Assembly: GCF_051900535.1 (NCBI RefSeq)
Contig: NZ_JBHZGI010000001.1
Coordinates: forward strand, 1,178,001 to 1,242,000
DNA from: Frateuria_A sp051900535
GTDB taxonomy: Bacteria; Pseudomonadota; Gammaproteobacteria; Xanthomonadales; Rhodanobacteraceae
Direction: 5' to 3'
DNA length: 64,000 nucleotides
Shown: positions 1-9,536 of the stretch, in pieces
Layout: every line of letters starts with the position of its first letter
Numbering within the stretch: position 1 is the first letter of the stretch
Notes under the pieces: generated by a model
What the model was told of the DNA's origin: nothing
The model's database searches: none
Seen by the model: only the letters and a program-made list of their open reading frames with translations
Position numbers and translations under genes: made by a program

Positions 1-657
1 GACATCGAGGAACGCGCCACCGACGAAGGCGCGCGCGCGAAGGCCGGCGAGCTGGTGGCGTTCCTGATCCCGATCGTCAAGGGCGTGCTCACCGAACTGG
101 CGCAGGAGAGCGTCAAGGAAGCGGTTCAGGTCTACGGCGGGCACGGCTACATCGCCGAGAACGGCGTGGAGCAGTTCGTGCGCGACGCACGGATCATCAC
201 GCTGTACGAGGGCACCACCGGCATCCAGGCAATGGACCTGCTGGGCCGCAAGATCATGCAGCTCAAGGGCACGGGGTTGCGCCACTTCCTGGAGGAAATC
301 GGCGGCTTCTGCCGGCAGCACGCGGCCGATCCGGTGCTGGGCGAGTTCATCGCGCCACTGTCGAAGGCGGCGAAGGAATGGCAAGCGCTGACGATGGCGC
401 TGGCCGAGCGCGCGCAGGCCAACCCGGAGGAACTGGGCGCGGCCGCGGTGGATTACCTCTACTACTCCGGCTACGTGGCGCTGGCCTACATGTGGGCACG
501 CAGCGTGGCGGCGGCCGAAGGCAGCGGGCAATCAGCGGCGTTCAAGCAGGCCAAGCGGGACACCGCGCGGTTCTACTTCGCGCGGATGCTGCCGCGATGC
601 GCGATGCATCGCGCGGCGATAGAAGCGGGCGTGGCGAGCATTCCCGCGCTGGCTTGA
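1..657 (+). CDS. Acyl-CoA dehydrogenase, C-terminal part (5' end outside window)
   Basis: The frame is open from base 1 to the TGA at 655-657, so 218 residues of the C-terminal end are visible and the start lies off the left edge. The YGGHGYIAENGVEQFVRDAR stretch followed by LYEGTTGIQAMDLLGRK is the conserved flavin/substrate region near the end of the acyl-CoA dehydrogenase fold. The roughly 130 residues after it match the extra C-terminal domain of the AcdA/DMSP-dehydrogenase-like subgroup. This group oxidises acyl-CoA esters with FAD in the cytoplasm as part of fatty-acid beta-oxidation. The in-frame GTG at 55 is internal to the conserved fold and is not a credible start. Chain-length preference cannot be judged from this fragment. 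Confidence 0.9.
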   Translation, partial: DIEERATDEGARAKAGELVAFLIPIVKGVLTELAQESVKEAVQVYGGHGYIAENGVEQFVRDARIITLYEGTTGIQAMDLLGRKIMQLKGTGLRHFLEEIGGFCRQHAADPVLGEFIAPLSKAAKEWQALTMALAERAQANPEELGAAAVDYLYYSGYVALAYMWARSVAAAEGSGQSAAFKQAKRDTARFYFARMLPRCAMHRAAIEAGVASIPALA

Positions 658-727
658 GAGGACGTAGTGGGCTTCGGCCCACTATCCCATTGTCGCGAGG
701 TCGCGGTGGGCTGGAGCCCACCCCGCC

Positions 728-1471
728 TCAGTCGCGCCAGATCAAACTCGCGAAGCGACCGCTGTCGGCTCCATCCCGTCGATAGGAATAGAAGCGTTGG
801 TCGGCCAGCGTGTCGAAACCACCGCCGTGGATGCGCGTGACGCCCGCGGCGGCGAGTTTCAGTCGCGCCATGCTCGCCAGGTCGCAATGCCAATGGTTCG
901 GCCGCGTCGACGCGAAACAGGCGGACGCCGCCGGGTTGCGCTCGACGAAGGCGGCGCGCACTTCCTCGCCCACTTCGTACGAACCGGCGCCAATGCACGG
1001 ACCCAACCATGCCAGCAGGCGCGCCGGCGGGGTACCCATCGCATCGATCGTGGCTTCCAGCACGCCCGCAGCCAACCCGCGCCACCCCGCGTGGGCTGCG
1101 CCGATGCGCGCGCCGTCATCGCTGCAGAACAGCACCGGCAGGCAGTCGGCGGTAAGGATCGCGAGCACCGTGCCGGACAGGTGCGCCACCGCGGCATCCG
1201 CCTGCGGTTCCGCGGCGCTGGCGAGCGGACCCAACTGCGCCACGGTGGTGCCGTGCACCTGTCGCAGCCAGCGCGGATCGGACGGCAGCGCGAGGGCGTG
1301 GCGCAGGGCGTCGCGGTTGCTCGCCACCGACTCGGCGCCGTCGCCGCTGCGCAGGCCGAGGTTGAAGCGTGCGTAGGGACCGGTGGAGATGCCGGGCCCA
1401 TGGCGGGTGGTCACCGCCGCGTGCACGCCGCGTGGCGCAGGCCAGTCGGGGAGTATCCAGGGTTCGGTCAT
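728..1471 (-). CDS. pgeF: Peptidoglycan editing factor PgeF (multicopper polyphenol oxidoreductase/laccase-domain family)
   Basis: The protein has 247 residues, normal for the family. It carries the family signatures: a TADCLPVLF metal-binding segment, HAGWRG, and GPCIGAGSYEVG, which together supply the His/Cys ligands. PgeF (YfiH in E. coli) is a cytoplasmic purine/peptidoglycan-precursor hydrolase that removes wrongly incorporated UDP-MurNAc-L-Ser. The open frame extends to 1609, but the ATG at 1471 (MTEPWILPDWPAP) is where family similarity begins, so it is chosen as the start. The gene follows rluD on the same strand, 112 bases downstream of its stop, an arrangement also seen in E. coli (rluD-yfiH). 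Confidence 0.92.
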   Translation of the reverse strand: MTEPWILPDWPAPRGVHAAVTTRHGPGISTGPYARFNLGLRSGDGAESVASNRDALRHALALPSDPRWLRQVHGTTVAQLGPLASAAEPQADAAVAHLSGTVLAILTADCLPVLFCSDDGARIGAAHAGWRGLAAGVLEATIDAMGTPPARLLAWLGPCIGAGSYEVGEEVRAAFVERNPAASACFASTRPNHWHCDLASMARLKLAAAGVTRIHGGGFDTLADQRFYSYRRDGADSGRFASLIWRD

Positions 1472-1583
1472 GGGGATGGCCGTCACGGGGAGCTTCAAGC
1501 ATAGCGCGGGGACAGCCAGCACACGGCGGACGGGTGATAGCCCGTTCCAAGCGGAGTCGTGATTGGCGGCGCGAGCCTGGAAC

Positions 1584-2552
<969 letters not shown>

Positions 2553-2620
2553 GCCGCCCTCCGCGGGTGGCCGGCGGTTTGGGCTATCATCCCCACGATC
2601 ACATCCATAAAAATTTCCCA

Positions 2621-3448
2621 ATGCGCGTATTCTTCAAATTGCTCGCCGTGCTGGCCCTCGGACTTTCCCTGGGCGCTTGCTCGCTGTTCGGCCACAAGCG
2701 CGAGACCGTCGACACCATGTCGGTGGAGAAGCTCTACGCCACGGCCCACGACGATGTGATGAACGGCGACTACGCCGCCGCGACCAAGGCCTACCAGCGC
2801 CTGATCGCGCGCTTCCCGTCCGGCGACTACAACGAGCAGGCGCAGCTGGAGCTGGCCTATTCGCAGTACAAGGACAACGAGCCGGACGACGCGTACTCGA
2901 CGATCAACCGCTTCATCAAGACGTATCCGACCCAGAAACATGTCGATTATGCCTATTACCTGCGCGGCCTGATCAATTTCGGTCGCACCAGCGGCGTGAT
3001 CGAACGCTACATCTCTCGCACGGGCTCGCAGGCGCGCCGCGACCAGGCGTACAACCTGCAGGCGTTCGACGACTTTTCCGAGCTGGCCCGCCGCTTCCCC
3101 GACAGCGCCTACACCACCGACGCCCGCCAGCGCATGATCTACCTGCGCAATATCCTGGCCCAGTACGAGATCAACGTCGCCGAGTTCTACCTGCGCAACG
3201 AGGCTTTCGTGGCCTCCGCCGATCGCGCGCAGTACGTGGTCGAGCACTACCAGCAGGCCCCGCAGACCGGCGACGCGCTTGCCATCCTCGCCCGCAGCTA
3301 CATGGCCCTGGACCAGAAGCAGCAGGCCGAGAACGTCCGCAAGGTACTGGCGCTCAACTACCCGGACCATCCGTACCTGACCGATCCGAAGTGGCCGCAT
3401 GCGCCCTCGACGTTGCGCAAGCTGATTCCCTTCTCCGGGCATCATTGA
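2621..3448 (+). CDS. bamD: Outer membrane protein assembly factor BamD
   Basis: The 275-residue lipoprotein has a short hydrophobic signal peptide ending in a lipobox (SLGAC, with the lipidated Cys near residue 20). TPR-like helical repeats follow through about residue 250, including the typical GDYAAATKAYQRLIARFPSGDY segment split over two helices. BamD is the essential lipoprotein of the BAM complex that inserts beta-barrel proteins into the outer membrane; it contacts BamA on the periplasmic face. The ATG at 2621 is chosen over the upstream ATG at 2567 because it places the signal peptide at the N-terminus. A possible -10 (TATCAT, 2585-2590) lies upstream, without a convincing -35. A strong terminator follows directly. 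Confidence 0.95.
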   Translation: MRVFFKLLAVLALGLSLGACSLFGHKRETVDTMSVEKLYATAHDDVMNGDYAAATKAYQRLIARFPSGDYNEQAQLELAYSQYKDNEPDDAYSTINRFIKTYPTQKHVDYAYYLRGLINFGRTSGVIERYISRTGSQARRDQAYNLQAFDDFSELARRFPDSAYTTDARQRMIYLRNILAQYEINVAEFYLRNEAFVASADRAQYVVEHYQQAPQTGDALAILARSYMALDQKQQAENVRKVLALNYPDHPYLTDPKWPHAPSTLRKLIPFSGHH

Positions 3449-3455
3449 GAAAAAG

Positions 3456-3481
3456 GGCCGGCGCATCGCCGGCCTTTTTTT
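3456..3481 (+). terminator. Rho-independent terminator of bamD
   Basis: A perfect 8-bp stem (GGCCGGCG, 3456-3463, with CGCCGGCC, 3467-3474) has a 3-nt loop and is followed by seven T residues. It starts 8 bases after the bamD stop codon. Confidence 0.93.
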
Positions 3482-3658
3482 GAGGTGTGGGTTGCCAGCA
3501 ACGCAAGGCGGATTGCGTTCGTTGCAGGATGCACGTGTACGCGATCGCCGGAGGTGGCCGTCGCGCACGAAGTGCGCTTCTGCAGATATGTCCCCGCCAA
3601 GGCATGAAACCGCGCAGCCCGTGACGAAGTGGCATCGCGTCCGGGCTTCCTGCAGGAG

Positions 3659-5275
3659 CTACTTCCAGCCGGAGGTGATGGGGTAACGGCGCTCGCGGCC
3701 GAAGGCACGGGTGGTCACGCGCGGGCCCGGGGCGGCCTGGCGGCGCTTGAACTCGTTGCGCAGTACCAGGCTGGACACCCGGCGCACGGTATCCGGGTCG
3801 AAACCCGCGGCAGCGATGTCGGCCTGGGACTGCTCGTCCTCGATGAAGCGCTTGAGGATGGCGTCGAGCACGTCGTAGGGCGGCAGCGAATCCTGGTCGG
3901 TCTGGTCCTCGCGGAGTTCCGCCGAGGGCGGGCGGTCGATGACCGCCGGCGGGATCACGCAGCCGGTCTCGTTGCGCCAGCGCGATAGCCGGTACACGAC
4001 AGTCTTGTACACGTCCTTGAGCGGCGCGTACGCACCGCACATGTCGCCGTAGAGGGTGGCGTAGCCGACCGCCATCTCGCTCTTGTTGCCGGTGGCGAGC
4101 AACAACTGGCTGTGCTTGTTGGAGAGGCCCATCAGCATCACGCCACGCGTGCGCGACTGCAGGTTCTCCTCGGTCGTATCGGCGGCCTTGCCGGCGAAAG
4201 CGGGCGCGAGTGCGGCCAGGAAGGTGCGGTAGGTCGGCTCGATGTCGATCACGTGGTAGGCCACGCCCAGGCGCTCGGCCTGCTCGCGCGCGCCCTCCAG
4301 CGAGAGCTTCGAGGTGTAGCGGGTGGGCAGCATCACCGCGGTGACGCGGTCGGCGCCCAATGCGTCGACCGCTAGCGCCAGCGTCAGCGCGGAATCGATG
4401 CCTCCGGAGAGGCCCAGCAACACGCCGGGGAAGCCGTTCTTGTCGATGTAGTCGCGGATGCCGCGGGTGAGCGCCGCATAGAGCACGGCCTCCGGGCGCG
4501 TGTCGGCGGCGATCGGCCAGTGGTCGGCGACCAACGTGCGGGTCGCCGGGTCGAACGTGGCCCACAGCAGTGCGTCGACGAAGGCGGGCGCGCGCGCGGC
4601 GATGGTGCCATCGCCGTTGACCAGCATCGAGGCGCCGTCGTAGACCACCTCGTCCTGGCCGCCGACCAGGTTGAGATAGACGATGGCGCAGCCGGTTTCC
4701 TTCGCGCGCGCGGCAAGCAGCGCCTCGCGGGTGGCCTGCTTGGCGTCGTCCCAGGGCGAGGCGTTGATCACCACGATCAGTTCGGCGCCCGCCTTTGCGG
4801 CCTGTGCCGCCGGCTCTGGCTCCCAGATGTCTTCGCAGACCAGGAAACCCACGCGTACACCGTTGACCATGCCGGTGGCGCTGGCGTGGCCCGGGCGGAA
4901 GTAGCGCTTGTCATCGAACACGCCGTAGTTGGGCAACGCCTGCTTGTGCGCGACGCATTCGATGCGCCCCTCGCGCAGCAACGCGGCGGCGTTGTAGACC
5001 TCGCCCTCGCTGTGCGGGAAGCCGACCAGGGCGGCGACGCCGTTCGTGCCTTCGGCCAGCGCGGCGATCGCCTCGTTGCAGGCCTGCAAAAAGCTGGGGC
5101 GGATCAGCAGGTCCTCGGGCGGGTAGCCGCTGATCGCCAGCTCCGGGAAGGCGACCAGATGCGCATCGCCAGCATGCGCCTGGGTCATCAGTTCGCGGAT
5201 CTTCGCGGTGTTGGCCGCGACGGCGCCGACGGAGAAATCGAACTGGGCCAGTGCGAGGCGGAGCTGGGTGGTCAT
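3659..5275 (-). CDS. nadE: Glutamine-dependent NAD(+) synthetase
   Basis: The 538-residue two-domain enzyme carries out the last step of NAD biosynthesis, amidating nicotinic acid adenine dinucleotide with glutamine-derived ammonia. The N-terminal nitrilase-type glutaminase domain (about 1-250) shows the Glu/Lys/Cys triad: FPE near residue 45, Lys near 111 (HKQALPNYGVFDD) and Cys near 147 (FLVCEDIWEP). The C-terminal ATP-pyrophosphatase domain carries SGGIDS at about 290-295. The frame extends to 5323, but the ATG at 5275 (MTTQLRLALAQ) matches the usual N-terminus. It lies downstream of the sucCD terminator on the same strand and looks independently transcribed. Confidence 0.94.
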   Translation of the reverse strand: MTTQLRLALAQFDFSVGAVAANTAKIRELMTQAHAGDAHLVAFPELAISGYPPEDLLIRPSFLQACNEAIAALAEGTNGVAALVGFPHSEGEVYNAAALLREGRIECVAHKQALPNYGVFDDKRYFRPGHASATGMVNGVRVGFLVCEDIWEPEPAAQAAKAGAELIVVINASPWDDAKQATREALLAARAKETGCAIVYLNLVGGQDEVVYDGASMLVNGDGTIAARAPAFVDALLWATFDPATRTLVADHWPIAADTRPEAVLYAALTRGIRDYIDKNGFPGVLLGLSGGIDSALTLALAVDALGADRVTAVMLPTRYTSKLSLEGAREQAERLGVAYHVIDIEPTYRTFLAALAPAFAGKAADTTEENLQSRTRGVMLMGLSNKHSQLLLATGNKSEMAVGYATLYGDMCGAYAPLKDVYKTVVYRLSRWRNETGCVIPPAVIDRPPSAELREDQTDQDSLPPYDVLDAILKRFIEDEQSQADIAAAGFDPDTVRRVSSLVLRNEFKRRQAAPGPRVTTRAFGRERRYPITSGWK

Positions 5276-5347
5276 GGGGCAAAGGGGTGTTGGGGGACCG
5301 CCATGATAGTGGGGGCAGGTCATCGCGACGCCAACGCACTTTTGGCT

Positions 5348-5369
5348 CCCTCTCCCCTCCGGGGAGAGG
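5348..5369. repeat. Dispersed CCTCTCCC/GGGGAGAGG inverted repeat
   Basis: A short inverted repeat (TCTCCCC, TCC, GGGGAGA) lies in the nadE-sucD gap. It belongs to the family of intergenic CCCTCTCC...GGAGAGGG elements seen at several other places in this window. It has no T-run, so a terminator role is not supported. Confidence 0.55.
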
Positions 5370-5382
5370 AAGCTTTAAAAGC

Positions 5383-5410
5383 AAAAGGCCACGCGTGTGC
5401 GTGGCCTTTT
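5383..5410 (-). terminator. Terminator of the sucC-sucD operon (symmetrical)
   Basis: A perfect 12-bp stem (AAAAGGCCACGC, 5383-5394; GCGTGGCCTTTT, 5399-5410) surrounds a GTGT loop. Read leftward it lies just after the sucD stop, and the stem ends in a T-run. The A-run/T-run symmetry means it could act in both directions. Confidence 0.9.
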
Positions 5411-5431
5411 GCCGTGCGCTAATGCGCGCCC

Positions 5432-6304
5432 TTACTTCATCAGCTTCGCCAGCGTCTTGCCCAGGTCGGCCGGCGACTTCACCGTCGTCACGCCCGCCTT
5501 CTCCAGCGCCGCGAACTTGGCCGCCGCGGTGCCCTTGCCGCCGGAGATGATCGCGCCGGCATGGCCCATGCGCTTGCCCGGAGGGGCCGACGCACCGGCA
5601 ATGAACGACACCACCGGCTTGGTCACGTACTCGCCGATGAACTCGGCCGCGTCTTCCTCGGCGCTGCCGCCGATCTCGCCGACCATGATGATGCCCTCGG
5701 TCTGCGGATCGTCCTGGAACATCTTCAGGCAGTCGATGAAGTTCAGGCCGTTGATCGGGTCGCCGCCGATGCCGATGCAGGTGGACTGGCCCAGGCCCTC
5801 GTTGGTGGTCTGGAACACAGCCTCGTAGGTCAGCGTGCCCGAACGCGACACGATGCCGACCTTGCCCGGCTGGTGGATGTGGCCCGGCATGATGCCGATC
5901 TTGCACTCGCCCGGGGTGATGATGCCGGGGCAGTTTGGGCCGATCAGCACGGTCTCCGGATGCTGCGCCAGCACGTTCTTGACGCGCAGCATGTCCAGCA
6001 CCGGAATGCCCTCGGTGATCGCCACGATCACGCGGATGCCCGCGTCGATCGCTTCCATGATCGAGTCGGCCGCGAACGGCGGCGGCACGAAGATGACCGA
6101 CGCGTCGGCGCCGGTCTCGGCCACCGCTTCTTCCATCGAGTTGAAGACCGGCAGGCCGATGTGCTGACTGCCACCCTTGCCCGGCGTGACACCGCCGACG
6201 ACCTTGGTGCCGTAGTCGATGGCCTGTTCGGCGTGGAAGGTGCCCTGCTGGCCGGTGAAACCCTGCACCAGCACCTTCGTATTCTTGTTGACCAGAACGC
6301 TCAT
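5432..6304 (-). CDS. sucD: Succinyl-CoA synthetase (ADP-forming), alpha subunit
   Basis: The 290-residue protein is the standard SucD length. It has the N-terminal CoA-binding Rossmann fold (QGFTGQQGTFH near the start) and the ligase domain with the phosphohistidine loop GHAGAIISGG, His near residue 248. With SucC it interconverts succinyl-CoA and succinate in the TCA cycle, making ATP. It starts 13 bases after the sucC stop in an operon that ends at the terminator at 5383-5410. Confidence 0.97.
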   Translation of the reverse strand: MSVLVNKNTKVLVQGFTGQQGTFHAEQAIDYGTKVVGGVTPGKGGSQHIGLPVFNSMEEAVAETGADASVIFVPPPFAADSIMEAIDAGIRVIVAITEGIPVLDMLRVKNVLAQHPETVLIGPNCPGIITPGECKIGIMPGHIHQPGKVGIVSRSGTLTYEAVFQTTNEGLGQSTCIGIGGDPINGLNFIDCLKMFQDDPQTEGIIMVGEIGGSAEEDAAEFIGEYVTKPVVSFIAGASAPPGKRMGHAGAIISGGKGTAAAKFAALEKAGVTTVKSPADLGKTLAKLMK

Positions 6305-6317
6305 GCTTGTTCGCTCC

Positions 6318-7478
6318 TCACTTCGCGGCGGCCACGGCTTTCTGCGCCGCGTCGTTGAGATCGTCGGCCGGCGTGATCGCCAGGCCGGAATTGGCCAGCA
6401 GCTCGCGGCCCTTCTCCACGTTGGTGCCTTGCAGGCGCACCACCACCGGGATCTGCAGGCCCACTTCCTTCACCGCGGCGATGATGCCTTCGGCGATCAG
6501 GTCGCAGCGCACGATGCCGCCGAAGATGTTGACCAGGATGGCCTTCACCTTGTCGGAGGAGAGGATCAGCTTGAACGCCTCGGTCACGCGCTCCTTGGTG
6601 GCGCCGCCGCCGACGTCGAGGAAGTTGGCCGGCTCGCCGCCCGCCAGCTTGATCACGTCCATGGTGGCCATCGCCAGGCCCGCGCCGTTGACCATGCAGC
6701 CGATCGAGCCGTCCATGGTCACGTAGTTGAGGTTGTGCTGGACCGCCGCGGCTTCGGCCGCGTCTTCCTGGCTCAGGTCGCGCATGGCGACGAGTTCCGG
6801 ATGGCGGAAGTCGGCGTTGTCGTCGGAGTTGACCTTGCCGTCGAGCGCGGCGAGGTTGCCGTCCTCGAGGATCGCCAGCGGGTTGAGCTCCACCAGCGAC
6901 AGGTCCTTCTCGTTGAACAGCTTGTACAGGCCCAGCATGATCTTGGTCAGCTGGTTGACCTGCTTCGGATTGAGGTCCATCGCGAAGCCGAGCTGGCGGC
7001 ACTGGTAGGGCTGCAGGCCCTCGACGAAGTCCACCACGATGGTGTGGATGTCCTCGGGCGTGTCGCGGGCGACCTGCTCGATGTCCACGCCGCCGTGCTT
7101 GGAGGCGATGAAGGAGACCGACTTCGAATCACGGTCGACCAGCACCGAGAGATAAAGCTCTTTCGCGATATTCGTGGCGTCGGTCACCAGCACCAGGTTG
7201 ACCGGCAGCGCGCGGCCGGCGGACTGGTAGGTCGCCATGTTGGTGCCCAGCATGCCCTTGGCGGCAGCGCGCACGTCGTCGAGGCTCTTGCAGAACTTGA
7301 CGCCGCCGGCCTTGCCGCGGCCGCCTGCGTGGATCTGCGCCTTGACCATCCACTGCGAGCCGCCCAGCGCCTTGGCGGCGTCGACGGCGGCATCGGGGGA
7401 GTTGGCAACCTTGCCCGGCGGGACGGCGATGCCGTACTGCGCGAACAGCTCTTTGGCCTGGTACTCGTGGAAATTCAT
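6318..7478 (-). CDS. sucC: Succinyl-CoA synthetase (ADP-forming), beta subunit
   Basis: The 386-residue protein begins MNFHEYQAKELFAQYGI, the canonical SucC N-terminus, with an ATP-grasp domain followed by the CoA-ligase domain. The segment MVNGAGLAMATMD and the GGxATKERV and FGGIVRCD segments are typical of the subunit. The frame stays open upstream to 7850, but ATG 7478 has a good ribosome site (GAGGTATAGGA) and matches family length. It is the first gene of sucCD. The upstream 280-bp region is shared with divergent pilS, as in other Xanthomonadales. Confidence 0.97.
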   Translation of the reverse strand: MNFHEYQAKELFAQYGIAVPPGKVANSPDAAVDAAKALGGSQWMVKAQIHAGGRGKAGGVKFCKSLDDVRAAAKGMLGTNMATYQSAGRALPVNLVLVTDATNIAKELYLSVLVDRDSKSVSFIASKHGGVDIEQVARDTPEDIHTIVVDFVEGLQPYQCRQLGFAMDLNPKQVNQLTKIMLGLYKLFNEKDLSLVELNPLAILEDGNLAALDGKVNSDDNADFRHPELVAMRDLSQEDAAEAAAVQHNLNYVTMDGSIGCMVNGAGLAMATMDVIKLAGGEPANFLDVGGGATKERVTEAFKLILSSDKVKAILVNIFGGIVRCDLIAEGIIAAVKEVGLQIPVVVRLQGTNVEKGRELLANSGLAITPADDLNDAAQKAVAAAK

Positions 7479-7761
7479 TCCTATACCTCGAGCGAACGGG
7501 GAAACGTATCGGGCCGCACGCGCGCTAGGCAGCGTGGGCGCGGGAGAGGGTCGGACGGCGGCTTTCAGCACGCTGCCGGCGTGCAGTGCGCGCTGCCCTG
7601 GAGTCAACCGGGCGCGAATCGCGCAATACGGCCGGGCATTTTCGCGCAAAGGCGGTCGTGATGGAAAGTGCCGCCTGGGCCGCCCCTTCCGTGCGCCACG
7701 CCGCTGGCAGCGCCCGCCGGCCTGTCTATACTCGGACGAACGCCGCGCCGAAGCCGTCAAC

Positions 7762-9399
7762 GTGCCAGCCATACCCCCCGCCGAACCGCCCGTTTTCCAG
7801 CCCGCCCGCCCGGCCGCGATGGCGATCCGCCATGAACTGTTCTTCCTCAACTACTTCCGGCTGGCGCAGGCACTGGTCTACACAGGGCTGGCGCTCAGCT
7901 CGCCGCGGCTGACCTGGCCGACCGTCGACCAGCCCCTGCTGGCCTACGTGGTGATCGGGGTCTACCTGCTGTTCGCGGTCGGCATGCTGGTGCAGACCCG
8001 CAACGCCATGGCCAACGCACGGATGGTGGTCTCCGGCGCGCTGGTGGTGGACATCATGGTGGCGGTGCTGGCCGCCTGGCTGATCCACGACGCGCGCATC
8101 GGCGTCGCGATGATGCTGGCGGTGAACCTCTCCACCGGCGCGCTGGTGCTGCCGCTGCGGCTGTCGTGCTTCTTCGCGGCGCTGGCGACGCTGGGCATGC
8201 TGGGCCATACCTTGCTCGCGGAGGCGCACGGTGACGGCGACCTGCTCGAATCGGGCCTGCTGGGCGTGGCCTACTTCGCCACCACCACGCTCTGCCACGT
8301 ACTCGGACGCCAGCTGCGCGCCACCGAAGCGTTGGCCGAACAGCGCAGCCTGGACCTGGCCAATCTCTCGCAGGTCAACGAACTGATCATCCGGCGCATG
8401 AAGACCGGCGTACTGCTGGTGGACGACGCCAACCGCATCCACCAGTTGAACGAGTCGGCGTGGATGCTGCTGGGCAATCCGCCGGCCGACCAGCGCGACC
8501 TGGGCAAACTGGCGCCGGAGCTTTCGCGCCGCCTCTACCACTGGATGACGTCGGGCAAGCTGGACGAGACCGCCACGCAGCTGGCCGACGGCGTGCCCGA
8601 GGTGGTGCCGCGCTTCACCCGCCTGGCGCCCAACGACGATTCCCACGTATTGATCTTCCTGGACGACACCTCGCTGCTTTCGCGCCGTGCGGAAGAATTG
8701 ACCCTGAGCTCCCTCGGGCGCCTGTCGGCCTCGATCGCGCACGAAATCAGGAACCCGCTCGCAGCGATCCGCTACTCGGCGCAGCTGCTGGCCGAGTCCA
8801 AGGAGCTCGCCGCCGGCGATGCGCGCATGGTGGAGATCATCAACAACCACTGCGTGCGGTTGAACGAGATCATCGAGAACATCCTGCAGCTCTCGCGGCG
8901 CGAGCGCTCGCGCCCGGAAACCCTGGACCTGGGCCGCTGGGCGAACGGTTTCGTGGAGGAATACAAACAGGGCAACGACATCGGCGGCGACTCGCTGCGC
9001 GTGATCACCGGCTCGATGGCGGTGGCCGCGGTGGCCGATCCGCAGCAGCTGCAGCAGGTGGTGTGGAACCTCGTGCAGAACGCGTTGCGCTACGGCCGCA
9101 TGCCGGGTGAACCGGCGCGGGTGATGGTCGTGGTGCGCCAGGGCGAACACAGCGTGCCGATCCTGGAAGTGATCGACCGCGGCCCCGGCATCGCGCCCAA
9201 GGTGGCCGCGCAGATCTTCGAACCGTTCTACACCACGCACGAGTACGGCACCGGCCTGGGGCTGTACCTGGCCCGGCAGATGAGCGAGGCCAACCAGGCT
9301 TCGCTCGAATACGTGCGCGTGGCCGGCGGCGGCAGTTGCTTCCGGCTGACCCTCACGCCACCTGCAAGGCATCCGGCCGACGGCGGCGAACCCGCCTGA
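7762..9399 (+). CDS. pilS: Two-component sensor histidine kinase PilS
   Basis: The protein is about 545 residues. The N-terminal third has about six hydrophobic segments (from LFFLNYFRLAQALVYTGLAL to the VAYFATTTLCHVLG segment). A PAS-like region, a HisKA domain with ASIAHEIRNPLAAIRYSA (phospho-acceptor His) and a HATPase domain (NLVQNALRYG, DRGPGIAP, GTGLGLYLA) follow. PilS phosphorylates PilR to activate sigma-54-dependent pilin transcription. The start is uncertain: GTG 7762 is given here, but ATG 7819 (MAIRHELFFLNYFRL) also fits, and neither has a strong ribosome site. A candidate -10 (TATACT, 7727-7732) lies upstream. pilR follows after 137 bases. Confidence 0.87.
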   Translation: MPAIPPAEPPVFQPARPAAMAIRHELFFLNYFRLAQALVYTGLALSSPRLTWPTVDQPLLAYVVIGVYLLFAVGMLVQTRNAMANARMVVSGALVVDIMVAVLAAWLIHDARIGVAMMLAVNLSTGALVLPLRLSCFFAALATLGMLGHTLLAEAHGDGDLLESGLLGVAYFATTTLCHVLGRQLRATEALAEQRSLDLANLSQVNELIIRRMKTGVLLVDDANRIHQLNESAWMLLGNPPADQRDLGKLAPELSRRLYHWMTSGKLDETATQLADGVPEVVPRFTRLAPNDDSHVLIFLDDTSLLSRRAEELTLSSLGRLSASIAHEIRNPLAAIRYSAQLLAESKELAAGDARMVEIINNHCVRLNEIIENILQLSRRERSRPETLDLGRWANGFVEEYKQGNDIGGDSLRVITGSMAVAAVADPQQLQQVVWNLVQNALRYGRMPGEPARVMVVVRQGEHSVPILEVIDRGPGIAPKVAAQIFEPFYTTHEYGTGLGLYLARQMSEANQASLEYVRVAGGGSCFRLTLTPPARHPADGGEPA

Positions 9400-9410
9400 C
9401 CCCCCGACTT

Positions 9411-9430
9411 CCTTTCCCCACGGGGAGAGG
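9411..9430. repeat. Dispersed CCTTTCCCC/CGGGGAGAGG inverted repeat
   Basis: An imperfect inverted repeat sits between pilS and pilR, of the same kind as those near 5350, 10980, 15220, 50600 and 56520. It has no poly-T tail. Confidence 0.5.
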
Positions 9431-9536
9431 GCGCAAAGCGTGAAGCTCGCACTCACGCCATTTCTTGGCCCGGAGCAGAGCACAGCGCCGCCAAACTGCT
9501 ATACCCTTCCATTGTTACCGCCTGCCGAAGAGAACC